Assembly: GCA_017304125.1 (NCBI GenBank)
Contig: JAFKLV010000264.1
Coordinates: 1 to 13,330 of the forward strand
Length of the DNA stretch: 13,330 nt
Source: Sphingomonadales bacterium
GTDB taxonomy: Bacteria; Pseudomonadota; Alphaproteobacteria; Sphingomonadales; Sphingomonadaceae
Direction: 5' to 3'
Shown here: positions 6,328 through 12,116 of the stretch, piece by piece
Layout of the letters: each line of letters starts with the position of its first letter
How positions within the stretch are numbered: the first letter of the stretch is position 1
Position numbers and translations under genes: made by a program
Notes under the pieces: model-generated
What the model saw: only the letters and a program-made list of their open reading frames with translations
Told to the model about the DNA's origin: nothing
Databases searched by the model: none

Positions 6328-7092
6328 TCAGGCATTGGGGATGAGAATGGTCGGGACGAGCCGGAGCACTTCGGGTTTCTGCATCAACGCCGGGAGCAGC
6401 GCATCGGCGATCCCGTCGCGCCAGCCGCTGCGCGCGCCGAACCGCGCGTCGAACGCGCGCGCATGCGCTTCGTCCGGGAAATGCGCGATCCACAGGAACG
6501 CTGCGTCATGCTCGCGCACCGGCAGGCGCGGGAAGTTGTTCGCGGCGGTCTCGGTGGTAAGCGCCGCCAGCATTTCTCCGCCCGCCGCGCGGATCGCCGG
6601 CCGCATCCGGGCGTCGAAGAAGGCGGTGAAGGCCGCCGGATCGACGTCGCGCAACCGGTGGATCGCGATGCGGACCACGCCTTTGCCGCCCAATGTCTTG
6701 GGCGCGAGCGCGCCGGCGACACGCGTGAGCAACAGCACATTGTCGCTGTCGACGATCATCGCATTGGCGTCATTGCGATGCGCCTGCCATACCGGGCCGG
6801 CATAAAAGGCGCCGAGCGCCGCCTTGCGCGCGGGCATATCGGCAAAGCCACGCATCCAGACGAACCGATCGGGGTCGTCGAGATCGCGGAACACCGCCAG
6901 TACATGACAGCCGACCGCATCCTGCGAAGTCACGAATTGCGTCTCGAATAGCCGGGTGAAGGCCGCGCGTGTGCCGCCCTTCAGCGTATATTGGCGCAGC
7001 TCGAATACGCGAAGTTCGGGGGCCGGCGCGGCGAGCAGCGGGGTGGCCGCCAGCCCCGCGGCGCCGGCGATGAACAGCCGCCGGTCGATCAT
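6328..7092 (-). CDS. Exported NIPSNAP-family protein with Tat-type signal
   Basis: 254 residues. The N-terminus MIDRRLFIAGAAGLAATPLLAAPA has a twin arginine followed by F-I-A-G, resembling a Tat signal, so the protein is probably exported folded to the periplasm. From residue 27, LRVFELRQYTLKGGTRAAFTRLFE is the start of a NIPSNAP domain (dimeric ferredoxin-like alpha/beta fold). It continues through HVLAVFRDLDDPDRFVWMRGFADMPAR with the typical R-F-V-W-M-R-G-F strand and AFYAGPVWQAHR. A second, more divergent half (about 137-250) has VRIAIHRLRDVDPAAFTAFFD and AAFLWIAHFPDEAHARAF, giving a tandem domain. The function of bacterial NIPSNAP proteins is mostly unknown. The ATG overlaps the stop of the upstream gene (ATGA), and GGAG lies eight bases upstream of it. 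Confidence 0.9.
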   Translation of the reverse strand: MIDRRLFIAGAAGLAATPLLAAPAPELRVFELRQYTLKGGTRAAFTRLFETQFVTSQDAVGCHVLAVFRDLDDPDRFVWMRGFADMPARKAALGAFYAGPVWQAHRNDANAMIVDSDNVLLLTRVAGALAPKTLGGKGVVRIAIHRLRDVDPAAFTAFFDARMRPAIRAAGGEMLAALTTETAANNFPRLPVREHDAAFLWIAHFPDEAHARAFDARFGARSGWRDGIADALLPALMQKPEVLRLVPTILIPNA

Positions 7093-7637
7093 CGCCGAAA
7101 CTCCATGAACCAATTGGTTTCCCAGCTCGCCCCCTGATCGGGCGAAAAGGCCTGCTGCCAGCGCGGCACGCCGGCGGTCGGCATATCCCAGATGTAGCGG
7201 ACACGGATCGGCTTGCCGTCGAGCAGGCTGTCGCCGAAGAAGGTGCCGACGCCCTTCTCGAACCGGCCGGTGACCGGCGGCTCGATCTCGGCGAAGCGCC
7301 CGTCCCACCACCAGATCGACCACAGACCGGTCCTGGGATCGAGCCGGCGCAGCCCTTCGGCGCGATAGGGGCCGGCCGGGTCGTCGAGGAAATTGTCCTC
7401 ATAGCCAGCGAGCCCGCCCATCAGCGGCCCGGCATGGGTGGTGCCGGTGAAGACATTCCAGTCGGTGCTGCCGGCCAGCCGCTTGCGGAGCTTGCGATGA
7501 TGCACCGACCAGCGCCCCTCCTGAAACGAGAAGTCGCTGAGCGGGACGGCGGCGCTGGCGGGGGCGGCGGCGGCCGCGGTGAGAAGGGCGCCCCCGGCGA
7601 TCAGGGCGCGGCGATCGAGCGAATATGTGTCTGTCAT
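7089..7637 (-). CDS. Exported calycin/DUF1579-like protein with Tat-type signal
   Basis: 182 residues, first gene of the exported-protein operon. MTDTYSLDRRALIAGGALLTAAAAAPASA is a Tat-like signal (SLDRRALIAGG) with an Ala-rich cleavage region near residue 29. The mature part begins FSFQEGRWSVHHRKLRKRLAGSTDWNVFTGTTHAGPLMGG and continues with YRAEGLRRLDPRTGLWSIWWWDGR, then GRFEKGVGTFFGDSLLDGKPIRVRYIWD and RWQQAFSPDQGASWETNWFMEF. The repeated antiparallel strand pattern and these phrases match proteins usually annotated as DUF1579 or calycin/lipocalin-like. The closing W-E-T-N-W-x-M-x-F and the F-S-P-D-x-G-x-S/T-W element are recurrent in that group. No ligand or reaction is known. Its stop overlaps the NIPSNAP start. 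No Shine-Dalgarno is visible upstream; a short inverted repeat abuts the ATG. Confidence 0.82.
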   Translation of the reverse strand: MTDTYSLDRRALIAGGALLTAAAAAPASAAVPLSDFSFQEGRWSVHHRKLRKRLAGSTDWNVFTGTTHAGPLMGGLAGYEDNFLDDPAGPYRAEGLRRLDPRTGLWSIWWWDGRFAEIEPPVTGRFEKGVGTFFGDSLLDGKPIRVRYIWDMPTAGVPRWQQAFSPDQGASWETNWFMEFRR

Positions 7638-7678
7638 GCCCGTAACAATAATCGGGCAAAGATGTCAGACTGCGTCAA
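7638..7678 (-). promoter_or_regulatory. Candidate promoter and start-proximal inverted repeat of the exported-protein operon
   Basis: Read on the minus strand, TTGACG (complement of 7673-7678) resembles a -35 box, and GATTAT (complement of 7648-7653), 19 bases on, is a weak -10 box. This would start transcription only a few bases before the ATG at 7637. GCCCG (7638-7642) and CGGGC (7653-7657) form a 5-bp inverted repeat with a 10-base spacer that touches the start codon. No Shine-Dalgarno is present. The spacing is longer than ideal, so this is tentative. Confidence 0.28.
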
Positions 7679-7739
7679 CATTCACGCCGGCGCGTATTTC
7701 TCCGTTGGCGGACGAAATTTGCGGCGGGCGCGGTGGAGC

Positions 7740-8783
7740 TTATTTGACCGGCGTGTCGGGCCACGCCGGCGGAACGGGGTTGGCCGGTTTCCGGCCGTGC
7801 AATTCCTCGATCTCGGCCGCGCGCACCTGGAAATAATATTCGCGCATCGACTTATAGGCGTTCGGGCTTTGATCGCGCAGCCGCTTGATGTCGTCGTCCA
7901 TCGCCACGCGATAGTCGAGCGACGCCAGCACGCCGCGGGTGTTGGTATAATAAGGCGATTTCAACGGGCCGCCGAGCGTCACCGACAGCAAGGACAGATC
8001 CATGATCCGCCCCGCCAGATCGCGGACCGTGGTCGACCCGACAAGCGGCAGGAACAGATAGGCGCCCTGACGAACCCCGTAGAAGCCCATCGTGTCGGCA
8101 AAGCCGTTATTGTGATGCGGTAGATTGAACGGCCGGCGCTTGGCGATGTCGAACACCCCGCCGACACCCAGCGTCGCATTGATCGCCACGCGCGCGAGCG
8201 TGCCGGCAGCCTTGCCGACGCGATGCTGGAGCAGGAAGTTGACGAAGACGGTGGGTTCTTCGAGCAAGGTCAGCACATTGTGCACGCCCGAGCGAATGGG
8301 CCGCGGCACATGTTTGGCGTAGCTCATCGACACCGGGCCGACGATCGCGCGGTCGACCGACTGGACGACCTCGAACGATTTGAGATTGACGCCCTGCAGC
8401 GGATCGCTTGCCGGCGGCTTGCCCAGCCCGGTCACGATGATGTCCTTGGTCGGGCCGGGCGATACCGCCGGCTCCGGTGCCTGTGCCGAGGTGGCCGGGG
8501 CCGTCGCGGGCGGGGGGGCGGCGGCGGGGGCCTGCGTATCGGACGATTGCGGTGCGAGCGGCGGGACGGTGGCGTCCGGTGATGCCGGGGTCGCGGGCGG
8601 CGGTGAAGCAGCGGGCACCGATGACGGAGCAGCGGCCGGCGATGGCGCCGGAGTCGTGGATGCGGGCGGGGGTGTCTGCACGGGCGCCGCCGGCGGCGGC
8701 GAATCGGTCTGGGTCTGCGCGTCTACCGCGGGGGGCGATCCGGCGGCGAGGGCGCCGGCAAGAACGAGCAGGCTTGCGGACAA
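7740..8783 (-). CDS. mlaA: MlaA/VacJ-family phospholipid-transport protein with a Pro/Ala-rich N-terminal arm and no lipobox
   Basis: MlaA is the outer-membrane part of the Mla system, which removes misplaced phospholipids from the outer leaflet. The family domain spans about residues 125-330: SDPLQGVNLKSFEVVQSVDRAIVGPV (matching DPLE-x-x-N-R), then VHNVLTLLEEPTVFVNFLLQ, RVAINATLGVGGVFDIA, FADTMGFYGVRQGAYLFLPLVGSTTVRDLAGR and LDYRV. These are strongly conserved MlaA elements. Between the signal and the domain (about 28-112) is a low-complexity Pro/Ala/Ser/Thr arm, then KDIIVTGLG. No Cys occurs in the protein, so the usual lipidation site is missing. I prefer the TTG at 8783 because GGGAG (complement of 8792-8796) is eight bases upstream; a GTG at 8792 would have no spacer to it. 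No other mla gene is in the window. Confidence 0.9.
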   Translation of the reverse strand: MSASLLVLAGALAAGSPPAVDAQTQTDSPPPAAPVQTPPPASTTPAPSPAAAPSSVPAASPPPATPASPDATVPPLAPQSSDTQAPAAAPPPATAPATSAQAPEPAVSPGPTKDIIVTGLGKPPASDPLQGVNLKSFEVVQSVDRAIVGPVSMSYAKHVPRPIRSGVHNVLTLLEEPTVFVNFLLQHRVGKAAGTLARVAINATLGVGGVFDIAKRRPFNLPHHNNGFADTMGFYGVRQGAYLFLPLVGSTTVRDLAGRIMDLSLLSVTLGGPLKSPYYTNTRGVLASLDYRVAMDDDIKRLRDQSPNAYKSMREYYFQVRAAEIEELHGRKPANPVPPAWPDTPVK

Positions 8784-8791
8784 TTGCTGCA

Positions 8792-8796
8792 CTCCC
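8792..8796 (-). promoter_or_regulatory. Ribosome-binding site that decides the mlaA start
   Basis: On the minus strand GGGAG ends eight bases before TTG at 8783 but directly abuts the alternative GTG at 8792, overlapping its first base. Normal spacing therefore favours the TTG. No ATG occurs in frame between the upstream stop (complement of 8841-8843) and the signal peptide. Confidence 0.55.
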
Positions 8797-8894
8797 GTGA
8801 TACGACCACGTTCATGCCATCCCTGGAAGCAATAGAATTGTCATGCAAGAGGCGCCCCCCGATGAGAGATGGTTAAAATTTACGAGCGGGCGAC

Positions 8895-8910
8895 GATTCA
8901 GGCGTGAATC
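8895..8910 (-). repeat. Inverted repeat between amt and mlaA
   Basis: GATTCA-GGCG-TGAATC is a perfect 6-bp inverted repeat with a 4-base loop, 30 bases after the amt stop and about 110 bases before the mlaA start. No T-run follows directly on either strand, so it is not a convincing intrinsic terminator. It could weakly terminate amt or be a protein site. A smaller pair, CCGA and TCGG around 8910-8922, lies beside it. The rest of this 156-bp gap holds an AT-rich patch near 8872-8883 that might carry the mlaA promoter. Confidence 0.3.
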
Positions 8911-8939
8911 CGAGAATTTCGGCTGTTGCTGCACCCTGA

Positions 8940-10241
8940 TCAGTCGAATTCATACGCCCGTTCGCCGTGGAGGCTGATGTCGAGTCCGTCATGTTCCTGC
9001 TCGGCATCCACCCGCATCGGGAGAATCAGCGCCGCCCCGCGCGCGACGATCAGCGTCATCGCCGCCGACCATAAGGCCACGACCGCGACCGCCTCGATCT
9101 GCACCAGAAACTGCCCGCCGATGCCGCGGCCACCATCCAGCCCCGTACCGCCCAGCATCGTGCTGGCGAATGGCGCGAGCAGCAGCGAGCCGAGCATCCC
9201 GCCGACGCCGTGCACCGCGAAGACGTCGAGCGTGTCATCGACCTTCCAGCGGTGCTTGACCGCGAGCACCGACGCGAAACAGGCGAGCGACCCGGCGATG
9301 CCGATGATCACCGCGCCGAGCGGCGAGACATATCCCGCCGCCGGGGTGATCGTGGCGAGCCCCGCGACCGCGCCGGTGACCAGGCCGATCGAGGTCGGCT
9401 TGCCGATCTTGATCTGCTCGGCTGCCGCCCAGGTGAGCGCGGCGGCACAGGCCGCGAGATGCGTCGCGATGATCGCCCCGCCCGAGGTGTGATCGGCGGA
9501 AAGCGCCGAGCCGCCGTTGAAGCCGAACCAGCCGACCCACAGCATCCCGGCGCCGATCATCGTCATCGCCGGGCTGTGCGGCGGGATCATCGAATGCGGA
9601 AAGCCTTTGCGCGGGCCGATCATGATCGCCAGCACCAGCGCGGCGAGCCCGGCGGTGGTGTGCACGACGATGCCGCCCGCGAAATCGCGCGCGCCCTGAC
9701 GGGCAAGCCAGCCGCCGTCCCACAGCCAATGCGCCACCGGCACATAGACGATCAGGAGCCAGAGCGCTGAGAAGAGCATCAGCCAGCCGAAGCGGACCCG
9801 CTCCGGAAAGGCGCCGACGATCAGCGCCGGGGTGATGATCGCAAAGGTCATCTGATAGAGCGCAAAGACATTTTCCGGCACGGTGAGGCCGTGACGGATC
9901 GCGTCGAGGTTGCTCAGGCCGACGGCAGAGAGATTGCCGAGCAACGCGCCGTCGCCGCGAAAGGCGAGCGAATAGCCCGCGACGAACCACAGGATCGACG
10001 CCAGCGCGGCGAGCCCGAAGCAATGCATCAGGACCGAGAGAAAATTCTTCGCGCGGACGAGGCCGCCGTAAAACAGCGCGAGCCCGGGGAGCGTCATGAA
10101 CAGCACCAGCGCCGAACTGACGATCAGCAGGAGCGTATCCGCCTTGTCGATCGTTGCGCCCGGCGCCGCGGCCCAGGCCGTTCCCGGCGCCGCGACGGCG
10201 AAGCAACATGCCACGCCGAGCCGGCGCATGTGACGTAACAT
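8940..10241 (-). CDS. amt: Amt/AmtB-family ammonium transporter
   Basis: A 433-residue inner-membrane ammonium channel. A cleavable signal peptide (MLRHMRRLGVACCFAVAAPGTAWA) is followed by the usual 11 transmembrane helices. The twin-His pore pair is seen at His194 (AGGIVVHTTAGL) and His344 (DVFAVHGVGGML). The Phe gate corresponds to Phe133 (YQMTFAIITPALIVGA) and Phe241 (WFGFNGGSALS); the external-site Ser is Ser245; the structural Asp is Asp186. The C-terminal tail GLDISLHGERAYEFD is the conserved cytoplasmic segment that contacts GlnK in studied members. I chose the ATG at 10241 because AGGAG (complement of 10251-10255) is nine bases upstream; the frame is open for 23 more codons. No glnK/glnB gene is in the window. 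I find no sigma-54 promoter or NtrC box with standard spacing upstream. Confidence 0.95.
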   Translation of the reverse strand: MLRHMRRLGVACCFAVAAPGTAWAAAPGATIDKADTLLLIVSSALVLFMTLPGLALFYGGLVRAKNFLSVLMHCFGLAALASILWFVAGYSLAFRGDGALLGNLSAVGLSNLDAIRHGLTVPENVFALYQMTFAIITPALIVGAFPERVRFGWLMLFSALWLLIVYVPVAHWLWDGGWLARQGARDFAGGIVVHTTAGLAALVLAIMIGPRKGFPHSMIPPHSPAMTMIGAGMLWVGWFGFNGGSALSADHTSGGAIIATHLAACAAALTWAAAEQIKIGKPTSIGLVTGAVAGLATITPAAGYVSPLGAVIIGIAGSLACFASVLAVKHRWKVDDTLDVFAVHGVGGMLGSLLLAPFASTMLGGTGLDGGRGIGGQFLVQIEAVAVVALWSAAMTLIVARGAALILPMRVDAEQEHDGLDISLHGERAYEFD

Positions 10242-10290
10242 TGTTGCATTCTCCTGAGCGGGTGCGCACTTTTCGCAGGTGCGGCTAGCC

Positions 10291-10311
10291 GTTGTGCGCA
10301 ATTTGCGCAAC
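10291..10311. repeat. Imperfect dyad upstream of amt
   Basis: GTTGTGCGCAATTTGCGCAAC pairs GTTG-x-GC with GC-x-CAAC, contains two copies of TGCGCAA, and holds the perfect palindrome TTGCGCAA (10303-10310). It is 50 bases upstream of the amt start. It could be an operator for amt, but no known consensus is matched. Confidence 0.35.
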
Positions 10312-10351
10312 GGTCTGGTGCGCGTCGCGCGGCTTGTCTGCGCGGCTGCAA

Positions 10352-10370
10352 CGCCGCCCGGAGGGCGGCG
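10352..10370. repeat. Strong GC hairpin between amt and the antiporter
   Basis: CGCCGCCC-GGA-GGGCGGCG is a perfect 8-bp inverted repeat with a 3-base loop. It lies 111 bases upstream of the amt start and 107 bases upstream of the antiporter start. No T-run follows on either strand, so it is not an intrinsic terminator. It could be an mRNA leader hairpin or a boundary between the two divergent units. Confidence 0.5.
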
Positions 10371-10410
10371 ATCGGGGCCGGTGACGAGGCTTTACAAAAT
10401 GTTGCCGCGC

Positions 10411-10422
10411 ACCCCGCGGGGT
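10411..10422. repeat. 12-bp perfect palindrome upstream of the antiporter
   Basis: ACCCCGCGGGGT is a perfect palindrome, flanked by two copies of GTTGCC (10401-10406 and 10421-10426). It lies 56-67 bases upstream of the antiporter TTG start. TTTACA at 10391-10396 could be a -35 box, but no good -10 box is found at the usual distance. A regulatory dyad is possible; chance is not excluded in DNA this GC-rich. Confidence 0.35.
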
Positions 10423-10463
10423 TGCCCTCGCGCTTCGAGGCCCTAGGTAATCGCGCTCGGCAC

Positions 10464-10469
10464 AGGGAG
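10464..10469 (+). promoter_or_regulatory. Ribosome-binding site that decides the antiporter start
   Basis: AGGGAG precedes two in-frame TTG codons. It is two bases from the TTG at 10472 (too close) and eight bases from the TTG at 10478 (ideal). The second TTG is therefore the likely start; no ATG or GTG lies nearby in frame. Confidence 0.6.
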
Positions 10470-10477
10470 CATTGATT

Positions 10478-12109
10478 TTGGCAGCAGTATCGGTCGTCCT
10501 CTTCCTTCTGCTCGCTGTCGTGGTCAGCGGGGCGGTGTCGAGGATGTTGCCGATCTCCCTGCCGACCCCGCTGGTGCAGATCGCGCTGGGCGCGGTCATC
10601 GGGCTGTCGACCTCCTATCGCGTCGAGCTCGATCCCGAGCTGTTCCTGCTGCTGTTCCTGCCGCCGTTGCTGTTCCTCGACGGCTGGCGGATGCCCAAGG
10701 ACGAATTGCTCAAGGACGTGTCGACCGTCGTCGAGCTGGCGCTCGGCCTCGTGCTGCTGACGGTGGTGGGCATGGGGCTGTTCATCCACTGGATGATCCC
10801 GGCGATGCCGCTCGCGGTCGCCTTTGCGCTGGCGGCGGTCGTCTCGCCGACCGATCCGATCGCGGTGTCCGCGATCGCCGCGCGCGAGCCGCTCCCCAAG
10901 CGGATGATGCACATCCTCGAGGGCGAATCCCTGCTCAACGATGCCTCCGGCCTCGTGTGTCTGCGTTTCGCGATTGCAGCCGCGCTGACCGGCACCTTCT
11001 CGGTCGGGGCGGCGGCGCTGAACTTCCTGTGGGTCGCCGGGGCCGGGCTGGCGATCGGCGTGGTGGTGACGATCGCGGTGACCCGCGCCAAGGCGTGGGT
11101 GACGAAGCGCTGGGGCGAGGATACCGGGTCGCAGATCCTCGTCAGCCTGCTGATCCCGTTCGGCGCCTATCTGATGGCCGAAGAGGTCCACGCCTCGGGC
11201 ATCCTTGCGGCGGTGGGCGCCGGCGTCACGATGACCTTCGCGGAAATCTCGCGTCAGGCGCTCGCCGTCACGCGGATGCGGCGCAACTCGGTGTGGGATA
11301 CGATCCAGTTTTCGCTCAACGGCATCATCTTCGTGCTTTTGGGCGAGCAGCTTCCCGGCATTCTCTCCGGCGCCAGGCATACCGTGGCGCTGACCGGGCA
11401 TAGCGCGCCGTGGTGGCTCGCCGCCTATGTCCTGGCCATCGTCGCCGGGCTGGCGCTGTTGCGCTTCCTGTGGGTGTGGATGTCTCTGAAGCTGACCATC
11501 CTGCGGAAGCGCAACAGCGGCGAGAGCCTGCAGAGCCCGGACTGGCGGCTGATTGCGGCAATGTCCTTCGCCGGGGTGCGCGGGGCGATCACGCTGGCGG
11601 GTGTGCTGACGCTGCCGCTGGTGCTGGCGGACGGTTCGCCGTTTCCCGCACGCGATCTGGCAATCTTCCTCGCCGCGGGGGTGATCATCGTGTCGCTGAT
11701 CCTCGCCAGCCTTGCGCTGCCGGTGCTGCTCAAGGATCTGCGCATGCCGCCCGAACCCTCCAAACAGGCGGAGGAGGATATGACGCGCGTCGCGACCGCC
11801 AAGGCGGCGATCACCGCGATCGAGCGGAAGCAGCACCGGCTGGCCGAAGAGAGCGGCGACGCCGATCTCTACACCTCGGCCGCGGCGCGGGTGATGGATT
11901 TCTATCGCGAGCGCATCGAGGGGCTGAGCGAGGGGCGTTCCGACGATTTGCGCATGGAAGATCGCCTGTTCCGGGATTTCCTGCTGACCGGCGTGGCGGC
12001 CGAACGCACCGCGCTGACGGCGCTGGTGCGCGGCCGGCAGGTGGGAAGCGGAACCGCCCAGAAACTGACGCGCGAACTGGATCTCGCCGAGGCGCGGCAT
12101 CGCGGGTGA
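10478..12109 (+). CDS. CPA1-family monovalent cation/proton antiporter (bacterial Na+/H+ antiporter)
   Basis: A 543-residue inner-membrane antiporter that exchanges Na+ (or K+) for H+. The membrane part (about 1-410) has the CPA1 motif ALAAVVSPTDPIAVSAI, with SPTDP at 123-127. It also has EGESLLNDASGLVCLRFAIA (about 148-167), whose Asn154-Asp155 pair is the ion-binding ND motif. Further elements are SQILVSLLIPFGAYLMAEEVHASGILAAV and MSFAGVRGAITLAGVLTLPL, with the conserved Arg near the second crossing region. A soluble C-terminal domain (about 415-543) is rich in charged helices (EEDMTRVATAKAAITAIERKQ, FYRERIEGLSEG, RTALTALVRGRQVGS). This matches the longer bacterial CPA1 form (YjcE/NhaP-like, about 525-550 residues). 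Start choice follows the AGGGAG eight bases before TTG 10478. It is divergent from amt and ends 7 bp before the convergent receptor gene. Confidence 0.93.
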   Translation: MAAVSVVLFLLLAVVVSGAVSRMLPISLPTPLVQIALGAVIGLSTSYRVELDPELFLLLFLPPLLFLDGWRMPKDELLKDVSTVVELALGLVLLTVVGMGLFIHWMIPAMPLAVAFALAAVVSPTDPIAVSAIAAREPLPKRMMHILEGESLLNDASGLVCLRFAIAAALTGTFSVGAAALNFLWVAGAGLAIGVVVTIAVTRAKAWVTKRWGEDTGSQILVSLLIPFGAYLMAEEVHASGILAAVGAGVTMTFAEISRQALAVTRMRRNSVWDTIQFSLNGIIFVLLGEQLPGILSGARHTVALTGHSAPWWLAAYVLAIVAGLALLRFLWVWMSLKLTILRKRNSGESLQSPDWRLIAAMSFAGVRGAITLAGVLTLPLVLADGSPFPARDLAIFLAAGVIIVSLILASLALPVLLKDLRMPPEPSKQAEEDMTRVATAKAAITAIERKQHRLAEESGDADLYTSAAARVMDFYRERIEGLSEGRSDDLRMEDRLFRDFLLTGVAAERTALTALVRGRQVGSGTAQKLTRELDLAEARHRG

Positions 12110-12116
12110 CGCGGGC

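Noticed and set aside
8380..8835. A Gly/Ala-rich plus-strand frame resembling a PE-PGRS or spore-coat-like low-complexity protein
   Set aside because: It is the complement of the Pro/Ala-rich arm of the MlaA homologue, where GC-rich low complexity yields Gly/Ala on the other strand.
10266..10282. Possible NtrC box GCAC-N9-GTGC upstream of amt
   Set aside because: The usual NtrC site has about seven bases between half-sites, and no sigma-54 promoter (GG-N10-GC with TGGCAC/TTGCA-like boxes) is found beside it.
10352..10370. Intrinsic terminator for amt or the antiporter
   Set aside because: The hairpin is upstream of both genes and lacks a following T-run on either strand.
10124..12100. A 658-codon open frame on the minus strand, antisense to the antiporter
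   Set aside because: Its product is dominated by Arg, Gln, His and Gly with no domain, and it mirrors a clear CPA1 antiporter on the other strand; long antisense frames are common in GC-rich coding DNA.
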